Of a stretch of DNA of 64,000 bases, positions 57,001 to 64,000 are shown piece after piece; within the stretch, counting starts at the first letter, position 1; each line of letters opens with the position of its first letter. Under the pieces are notes generated by a model. The model had not been told where the DNA came from and ran no database searches. It saw only the letters and a list, made by a program, of their open reading frames with translations. Origin of the DNA: Trichobilharzia regenti (lineage: Eukaryota; Platyhelminthes; Trematoda; Strigeidida; Schistosomatidae); assembly GCA_944472135.2 (NCBI GenBank), contig OX235270.1, positions 72,177,168 through 72,241,167 on the forward strand, written 5' to 3'. The translations under genes were made by a program, and so were the position numbers.

Positions 57001-60000
57001 AGCTATGGAGCTAAATGAAAATAGTTCCTGCGGAAGGTAACCTCTTGTAGCTACTAACTTAGTGAGCAACTTGACGTTGTCTTTGAACTACGAGTGGGTG
57101 AACTAAAAAGTGGATATCCTGAGAACTAACTTGTTACAAAGATCGTCTCCTAGTCGATAAATGTAAATATATCCTAATCTCTTTGAAAGCACTTAGAGAA
57201 ACTTATCCGGTCACTTCAAATGACTCACTGTTTGCAGTCGCTTTAAAAGTAAATTGTGCTTATTATTTCTAGATGTTGTAATGTGCCATGGGTAGAAAGC
57301 TTTATCCATGGGGTTATTACAGATAGACGAGCGATATTAGTCCGAAGCATGGCAACGAATGTTTCGTGAAGAAACGTTTTCTTAAAAATCATGGATATCC
57401 TGTAATTATACCTATCGAGAAATTACAAACAACCGGAAAGTAAGAATTTCACTATTTGAACTGAAATAAGCAATTTGTTTTCAGCCACTGTTTTCTCTGC
57501 TAATAATAAACAGCTTCTTGGCTTGTCGTAACTTCGAAGAAACCACTGATTGTGGATCACAGTCCGAGTCATTACTCTTGCAAATTAAAGTCTTACCTTT
57601 ATTTACGATAATTCGTACACTCACTTCCCTTTTTAAATCGGAATGCAACACACTGAATGGTTGATAATATCAGCTTAACTACAGGCACTTCTAGTTCATT
57701 TATTTAGATCTAGTACATCAAGCAATAACAACCATGTGTGACACACCGTTTAGAGGTTTGTGACTGCTTTCCAGTTTCTTTTGATTCCTAAAACTACATA
57801 CAAGCACAACAAATTTTCCCAGTTCTCATGTGGCTCAGCCCTGTTTGGTTTAGATTCTCTCACATTGTATCGGGCATTTTTTAACTGTTAATGGAAATAC
57901 TGATGGTTTATTCAACTTCTCAAAAAGCTTCAAAGCTTTTTCAACTTCAAACCAGGTTCTAAATTCTCAAAGTTTATATGCTCTTCCAAAACCTTGCCAA
58001 TATCAACCGATTTAGCTGGCAACAATAACGGCAACAAACAAATGAGCTAGAAACAACAGCTTCTGCCATAGAAACATGTCCCTGTGTATAATTTCCAAAA
58101 CTTCTACACAGCACTAATTCCTAAATAGCTGAAAAACAACTAAAACACTGAAACCGCGTGAAAGCAGCGTGTCGATCTATTGCAATGGAATGAATGCACT
58201 GATATGGAGGTAAAAACTTTCAAAACAAACGAAATAACTAATTTCAAAAGCAACGGAAACAGGAATGAGGTGAAACGCAACATTTGTGAACAATGCGCAT
58301 CGATATAAGTAATGAATAACTCCAGGATAAACGTAAAAGTCATTGGGTAAACGAACAATTAAGCGAGGGCGATCTAACATGGACGAAGATGACATTTAGG
58401 TGTCTTACTCCACCAATTACCTTCAACATGATGGATAAGTCCAGTTTCATTGACGGATGGTATTCCAGCGACTTAGGGAGACATAACTAAAACAGCATTC
58501 ACCACCTCCATTCGGATTACATTGGCCTGTACGCACGTCATTTGGTCAGCAGAACGCCGCACAAACTTTTCACAGATTTATGCACAACTCGTCGCATGAA
58601 GTGCCACTTACGAGGGCTTACGTAGACAGCCTGCTTATGGCTATACCAGATATGAATACATACGAGCAGCGTTACGCAGACAAGAAGAGAACGGCGTGAT
58701 AACCGATACGGGTGATTGAGTTTTCGGTTCAAGAACACCAGAGTTCCTGGGACATGTAACTGACGGCATTGGGAGCACGTCACCATCATTTCCTCATTAA
58801 ATTCCTAATTTTTCTGGGATTCGATAACATCTACAGACATTTTATACCTGACTCGGCAGTCCATAACTAACGCACTCAGTGAAGACACAAAGAACCTTCA
58901 GTTGTCGTTAGAGGCATGCGTTTCAGCTGGATAGCTTAAAGATACCTTAACAAAAGCCTAAACCCTAAAATATCCCAATACATGTGGTCCTCCTGCATTA
59001 TGCATAAACGCATCCAACAAGGTTATAAAAACAGGTCTTAATCACTCGGTTGACAACGCCTGGAAACAAGCTGTATTTTTGATGAACAACTCAATTCCAC
59101 GAAAATATGTCATTCCCTGCTTGATTGAAAGTTGCCAGGATTCTGAAAAGTCTTGAAACTCTCTCACCACACATTAGAAGACAAATAGTTGACGAACAAT
59201 ACAGACTATAAGTCCCTTATTTACTCAGTGAGAAAACTGTAAAATGCTCATCAAACAAAATTCGCCACCTTGTATTTACATCACAGTTTACGAGTGATAT
59301 AGGACCCATAAAGGAACGAGGAACTGTGCGGCCAATTGACTGTGCACAATATATATGCACACTGTGTAACAAGCCTACATAGACTTCAAAGCACTAGTCA
59401 AGCATCAACAGAACGGCGAAGATTCAGCATATATCATCATTGCAAACACGTACAATTACTACCTCTTGTAGATAACACATTTCTGCACTGCGACACAACC
59501 GGTCCGGACACGTCGGCTGAAATGTTCACGGCAGCACTTCCGAAGTTGTGTAACCTACCTGTTTACTCAGGAAAGGTCTGTCTTATTAAACTATCAAATC
59601 AGAACAACCCAAGCCCATATAATAACTTTTCTGTAGTCGTGATCGTTTTCAAACCTGTCCCGGATAGGATGGAGAACTCCCAGAACTTATTGGAATCAAG
59701 AAAAGTGGCTCATACGCGTAAAAATCGCATTACTGTGAACCTCTATCGACAAAGAATAGAGTGACAGCTAACAGATTAATTTCACTGGCTCTATAAGGAG
59801 GCTTGTCTGAACAAGGTAATTTGATAGCTGCATCAAAACGACGGAGTACGGTGACACAAACATTCATAAGTCTCATTTGAGAGCGGATTTATTGTACATG
59901 CCCTCTAACTGTAGCACCGTAGTTTGCTGCCATAGCGGTTTAATAGTAAATTATATTTTCTGAATGCTTTTTGATGCGATTTTACATTAAAAATATTTTC

Positions 60001-60950
60001 TGGCGCAAATATTGTGGGTAGCATTACATTCTTGCATGTAATGCATTAGAAACCACTATAATGCCACTAAACAAGTTTCTTTTTCTTCTTTTTCAGAAAG
60101 AAACGTTGACGTGGCATCACTGGAACAAGAGGAAGATCGGTTATCTAGACTTGTTATAAACGATGATAACTAGCTTGTAACCCGGTTAATTCAAGTCTAG
60201 CTTGCTTGAAATAAAACGTCTCTTCCTCGCCGTCTTTGCCTTCTTCCTTCGTCAGTCGTGATTGTGGTCTGCGTGTGTTATAGCACTGAGTCGCGTTTGC
60301 TGCAATGGCATCGGAAAATGTTGCTTGATACTGATATCTTCACAATGTAATGGACTAAACCAAGCAGCAAGTGCAAAAGTCAAATGTATATCACTCTGAA
60401 ATTTCATGAAATCATGCTGATATATTTTGGGGCATTTGTGGAAACGCCTTGACACCCACATGATAAAGTTGGCACCACTTAAAAAGGGGATACACCATAT
60501 AGTCGAGCTTCATTCTAAAGCTATACAATGATGCTACATGACTAGTGATTAATAACGGAATAGCCTAAAGTAGAGGCATGAGTAAGGCAGGATTGCCTAC
60601 GGTCACCAATGAAATTCGCGATTTTATTGGACTGTATCACCCTATAGATCAAAGATTGCATACGTTGGACAGACAAAAAGATACACTGCTGTTTGACCTG
60701 TTAGTTATTCATTTTACACTCTTTGGAGGTTTCCAGCTTCCACCGCTTGGTGTGTAAACCAATCAACTCCTTCTAGGTTTTTGCATTAGCGTCGCGTTAC
60801 ACAGAGGCTGAGTGTGTGTTTCATCATACAGTCCAGTCAAGTCTACCAGAAATGGTCCTCTTTACGATCACATTTAGTGCGAAAAATCGTTTAGGCGAGT
60901 TTAGTTTGTCATCTATTCAGAGCATGAGAATATGGTGCGGATTGTACGTA
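57001..60950. other. About 4 kb without a recognised gene
   Basis: The largest frame is 59336-59764 (+), 142 codons, starting MTVHNIYAHCVTSLHRLQ. It shows no domain, signal or repeat that I can place, and its codon content is not clearly coding. Around 60080-60220 a T-rich run, TTGAAATAAAACGTCTC and following DNA resemble an LTR 3' half with a polyadenylation signal, but no partner repeat is in the window. Confidence 0.35.
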
Positions 60951-60954
60951 CTTC

Positions 60955-61150
60955 AGCTTGTAACCACTAACTACACTTAATAAAAACAGCGTAGTTCAAC
61001 AATAGCGTTCCAGGAGTGTGAACGCTCCAATGACCTTGAACGCATTCTAATCTTTGGCTAACGGCATCTTTCATTATCATAGCTGAAATAAAACTATTTG
61101 TTTATCGGAATGCCGACTTTGCTGATGATGGTTTTGCAGAAGGCTATCTG
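60955..61150 (-). repeat. Family D repeat, copy 2 (inverted relative to copy 3)
   Basis: On the minus strand TTTCAGCTATGATAATGA, GAATGCGTTCAAGGTCATTG and GGAACGCTATTGTTGAACTA match 61580-61775 closely. The two copies flank a 430-bp segment that ends in the telomere-like tract. Confidence 0.75.
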
Positions 61151-61471
61151 TTTAGACATATAACTGATTTGCCCGCTCCCATCGCTAGTGGACTTTTCGG
61201 GAGTATTTCACAATCTCTGATATGACTTAAAAATACGTTCCAGTTGCGATGAAGAGTATCAGTTGCTAATTTGGACTAGTCTCTGTAGATGTATTCACCA
61301 AAATGACTGAAGGTGTGCTGTTTTGGGAATGGTTCATCTCTCTTCTCTTGCTGTGTAGTCCTCTCCTAAGCCCTCGGTTTAGTTACTATGGTTCCAGTAA
61401 GAGCATTGGCGACTACATACAAGGGAAATAAAGATAATAAAAGAACTTGAAATAAACGAAAAATCTATTCC

Positions 61472-61555
61472 TAATCGCTACCCTAACCTTAACCCTAAAC
61501 CCTAACCCCTAACCCTAACCACAATACTCGCCTTAACCCCTATCCTAACCCTAAC
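61472..61555. repeat. Interstitial telomere-like (CCCTAA)n tract
   Basis: It has CCCTAACCTTAACCCTAAAC, CCCTAACCCCTAACCCTAAC and further CCTAACCCTAACG with interruptions. TTAGGG is the flatworm telomere unit. Located about 2.4 kb from the window's right edge with unique-looking DNA on both sides. Confidence 0.85.
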
Positions 61556-61579
61556 GAGATGTTAACACATTGTCCAAAC

Positions 61580-61775
61580 AGTAACAAAAGTGTTATCTGG
61601 GTGAAACTTGCTCCTTATTTGATGAATAGGGTTGATATTTCAGCTATGATAATGATAGGAACCGTTACCCAACGACTAGCATGCGTTCAAGGTCATTTGA
61701 GCGTTGAAGGTTTTGGGACGCTATTCTTAAACTTCGCCGTTGCAGCTTTTAGTAACCAGAGCAAATGTCTAAAAC
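61580..61775 (+). repeat. Family D repeat, copy 3
   Basis: It follows the telomere-like tract by 25 bp. It holds TTTCAGCTATGATAATGAT, CATGCGTTCAAGGTCATTTG, GAGCGTTGAAGG and GGACGCTATTCTTAAACTTC. A 74-codon frame overlaps it, but it is not kept in the other copies. Confidence 0.75.
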
Positions 61776-62358
61776 TTACCTAACATAGGTGCCCATAGTT
61801 CATTGCCTATGCACTCGCAGAGATACTGTAAAGATAAAAAACCAATGAGGTTGGAAGTCAATGTCAATTAGGACATACACACTGTATGTACATATATTTG
61901 GTATGCCTTATCTTTAGGTATTTATTTGCACATCATTTGCAAATTGGTAGGATATCACTAAATTCGACAGCTTGATGGATTCTGCACAGTGTCATCATGT
62001 TTTTCTTAAAGTTCTCTTCTTCGATTGACTCTACCAGGGCTCAGAATATATTGTTACTTTTCCGAATTCGTTTACTGACAAACTAATTAAAATGATTCTA
62101 AGTAGCACCCACCATAATATATGTAGTGTTCCTTAGTTAATTTAGAATAAATTTCCCATGTCAAAACATTTTCGCCAAAAAATATCAATGATTGATTTGA
62201 TTATGGTTGTCAAACTTATTTAGCTCGTACGTATGATATACTTACGATTGAAGTAGAGTTAAGAAACACTTATGTTTCTCTTGAAAAAGACTTAAAATTC
62301 AGGAAACTTTTATTTTCTGCAATTTATTTTCATAAGCTGTAAAATCGTGATTTTATTT

Positions 62359-62512
62359 AACCAAGAATTCATGAGACCAATCAGATAATGCCAAATTGGC
62401 CCTTGGAAATAAATTACACAGCTTAAGGTGTTATCTGATGGGAAGTGACTAAGTGGGGATTAGAAAAAGGGAATAGAATCTGGGATGATGTATTAGGTGT
62501 GAGAAAATGACT
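62359..62512 (+). repeat. Left arm of a large inverted repeat
   Basis: From 62359 to about 62490 the sequence is, by eye, a perfect reverse complement of 63869-64000. Both hold CCAAGAATTCATGAGACCAA and GGGAATAGAATCTGGGATGA. Inward of that the match decays (GTATTAGGTGTGAG versus GTAAAAGGTGTGGG). Confidence 0.9.
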
Positions 62513-62526
62513 AAGTGTCAGCGACA

Positions 62527-62590
62527 CATAGGTTAGGACTCTCGCTGACTATGCACATTGTCCGGGGTTCTATCCTCGGTTGATGCATAC
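62527..62590 (+). mobile_element. SINE head fragment (tRNA-like)
   Basis: GTTAGGACTCTCGCTGACTA, GCACATTGTCCGGGGTTCTA and TCCTCGG match the head of the 34421 SINE with changes in box B (GGTTCTATCC). The body and tail are missing. Confidence 0.65.
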
Positions 62591-63030
62591 CTGATATAAA
62601 TGGTTGGTCTGCTAAATTTGAGCTACCAGTATCTCACGCTGAAAATTCCATTCTCGTATCAAAATGCTGTGCGAAATCAAGCTATATCCAAAAACCTAAT
62701 TGCATGCAACTGTAAAGAATAGACCAAAAAGTGTTCTTAGAAATTCTGCATGGAAATGAAGTGTTATTAATAAACAGTAGTAAAATGATAATAAAGTTAG
62801 GAAGATAAGATCAGCAATAATAATAACACTAATAATGGTAAGCCTCCATAATAAAAATGAAGCAATTATTGAATTGAATTTTTTGATTTTCCCGTCGATT
62901 GATTGGACCGAAGTGTTCGGTCTCAGGTTGACATGTCGGCTTCTTGTGCAGATGCTTCGACGATGTCTGGGGATTTGATTTGTATACAATTGGTGGATGG
63001 TGGCTAGCAGTGGAATCCAGGATGCGCAAG

Positions 63031-63084
63031 TGGTCTAGTGGATAACGCTTTGGCGTTTGAAACTATGGGCACTGGGTTCGAGCC
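63031..63084 (+). promoter_or_regulatory. Internal RNA polymerase III promoter of the hammerhead SINE
   Basis: Box A is TGGTCTAGTGG (63031-63041) and box B is GGTTCGAGCC (63075-63084), 33 bp apart, upstream of the ribozyme in the same orientation. Confidence 0.85.
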
Positions 63085-63119
63085 TCGGTGGGAACATCAT
63101 CACTCACTGAGAAATGCAG

Positions 63120-63171
63120 GTACATCCAGCTGACGAGTCCCAATTAGGACGAAATGCGCATCCTGGATTCC
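63120..63171 (+). ncRNA. Hammerhead ribozyme with intact core (Sm-alpha type)
   Basis: Core CTGACGA (63130-63136) matches CUGANGA. Stem II is GTCC/GGAC (63137-63140, 63147-63150) with loop CAATTA. GAAA is at 63151-63154. Minimal stem III is TGCGCA (63155-63160). The cleavage triplet ATC ends at 63162 and obeys the NUH rule. Stem I pairs ATCCAG (63124-63129) with CTGGAT (63163-63168). All conserved core bases are present, as in the schistosome satellite ribozyme whose crystal structure is known. Self-cleavage is therefore predicted, though the adjoining inverted arm could compete with stem I folding. Confidence 0.88.
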
Positions 63172-63304
63172 ACTGCTAGCCACCATCCACCAATTGTATA
63201 CAAAAATGAAGCAAAATTATAGTGAGAACGTTCCCCTGGCCATGGCAGGCTTTTGAACGCAGAGACTCGTTTTCATATGCCGAACGTTGAATACCCGTTC
63301 TGTA

Positions 63305-63316
63305 GGGGGGGGGGGG
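63305..63316. repeat. Poly-G run
   Basis: Twelve consecutive G. Prone to length change and sequencing error. Confidence 0.95.
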
Positions 63317-63419
63317 TTCACGTGATAAATCTAATTCACTCTCGATTTTATCCTCTGAACAGATTTTTCTAATCCTTTAGCAAACTGTTAGTACTAGGTT
63401 TTGCTTTCGGATCAGTGGC

Positions 63420-63740
63420 ATGAACCTCTAGAAGTTGTTAAACTGTCCAACCTATGTTGGCTTGGATATTGCAATCTTGTCTTCGGATAATTAGTACATC
63501 CAGGAATGGAAATGGCATGTCTGATTCATGTTGTAGGTTGAATTTTATTGATTCATGTGTCGCGTTGAAGGTTTTGAGGAGATAATCTACATCAAATTTT
63601 TCATCACAAATTATACCGATCTCCTACTTATCTCCTATAAAGGTGCAGTTAACTGAACAAAGGATTGATGATAATGTTTTCGAGGCTCGTCATGGAGCAG
63701 TCAGCTAAGAGTGGACCCTGAAGAAACCCCACAGCTACAC
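63420..63740 (-). pseudogene. Penelope-like element, RT fragment
   Basis: On the minus strand GVAVGFLQGPLLADCSMTSL (the G..LGPLLAD..M..LE block) is followed, after a break and loss of the (R)Y(V/I)DD box, by IICDEKFDVDYLLKTFNATH, ESIKFNLQHE and FPFLDVLI, the order of Penelope-like RTs. No endonuclease follows. It lies inside the large inverted repeat. Confidence 0.75.
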
Positions 63741-63849
63741 CATCTTCCTGCACGTACCACTCTATTATTGTTTATTAATAACATTGTATTTTCATGCAGA
63801 TTTTATAAAAACACTTTCTTGTCCGTTCTAAACAAATATATTGCTAAGT

Positions 63850-64000
63850 CGTTCCCCCACACCTTTTACGTCATCCCAGATTCTATTCCCTTTTTCTAAT
63901 CCCCACTTAGTCACTTCCCATCAGATAACACCTTAAGCTGTGTAATTTATTTCCAAGGGCCAATTTGGCATTATCTGATTGGTCTCATGAATTCTTGGTT
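63850..64000 (-). repeat. Right arm of the large inverted repeat (runs past window edge)
   Basis: Reverse complement of 62359-62512. The match is still perfect at base 64000, so the arm continues outside. Confidence 0.9.

Larger units (their letters stand above)
62866..63201. mobile_element. Sm-alpha-like hammerhead SINE, inverted-5'/direct-3' insertion, copy 2
   Basis: Perfect 13-bp flanking duplications AAAAATGAAGCAA lie at 62853-62865 and 63202-63214. On the minus strand the left part (63028 to 62866) is the tail in direct orientation, running to the 3' end. The right part (63029-63201) is head, hammerhead and 48 bp of tail, inverted relative to it. The 48-bp arms 62981-63028 and 63155-63202 are perfect reverse complements. 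The arm junction lies exactly at TGCGCA, the palindromic stem III of the ribozyme. This is the same topology as the 22.5-kb copy. Confidence 0.9.

Noticed and set aside
59336..59764. 142-codon frame as a gene
   Set aside because: No domain, no conserved start context and no related copy in the window; kept only as a note in the unassigned stretch.
61472..61555. Chromosome end
   Set aside because: The tract is short, interrupted and followed by more than 2 kb of ordinary sequence.

Overview
The window looks like AT-rich nuclear DNA of a blood fluke (Schistosoma or a close trematode). The indicators are two Sm-alpha-like SINEs with hammerhead ribozyme motifs, RTE (SR2-type), CR1-like, Penelope-like, BEL/Pao and Gypsy retroelements, a small RTE-tailed SINE family, and a host gene with a 33-nt intron. 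There is no bacterial or operon structure. The species cannot be fixed from the sequence alone.

Host gene. The only convincing host gene is a minus-strand major facilitator superfamily transporter (oxalate:formate antiporter/monocarboxylate-transporter-like) spread over more than 24 kb. I joined nine exons by reading frame and splice sites: 40865-40831, 40797-40483, 33766-33640, 33037-32907, 31445-31322, 27908-27846, 23953-23870, 18469-18347 and 16607-16386. All phases agree. The last exon(s) lie below 16386 and were not found. The long introns carry SINE, RTE, Penelope-like and foldback insertions.

Layout. 1-0.8 kb: start of a Gypsy-type gag (minus) with its leader and LTR, cut by the window edge. 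1.0-2.5 kb: decayed CR1-like reverse transcriptase (minus). 2.75-8.45 kb: two related BEL/Pao-type elements that carry gag but no polymerase, an older one (family B, truncated) and a younger one (family A, with unlike LTRs and a nested solo LTR). 8.5-10.9 kb: RTE remnant split by one copy of an LTR-like repeat (family C), with a second copy just downstream. 11-41 kb: MFS gene and its introns. 42.3-46.1 kb: a structurally complete gag-only family A element with 359-bp LTRs. 46.7-55.9 kb: a family B element on the minus strand containing three nested insertions, including a Gypsy element with LTRs that look identical and two frameshifts in pol. 56.5-61.8 kb: RT remnant, unassigned DNA and a telomere-like tract with an unclassified repeat. 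62.4-64 kb: a large inverted repeat enclosing a hammerhead SINE and a Penelope-like RT fragment.

Best leads. (1) Two independent hammerhead-ribozyme SINE insertions (22.5 kb, 62.9 kb) have the same inverted-5'/direct-3' structure between perfect 13-bp target-site duplications; the 62.9-kb copy keeps an intact ribozyme core. (2) The gag-only BEL families share a conserved second ORF and differ in their LTRs in a way that suggests template switching. (3) A chain of nested insertions gives a relative time order. The MFS gene and the mobile elements show no functional link beyond insertion into introns.
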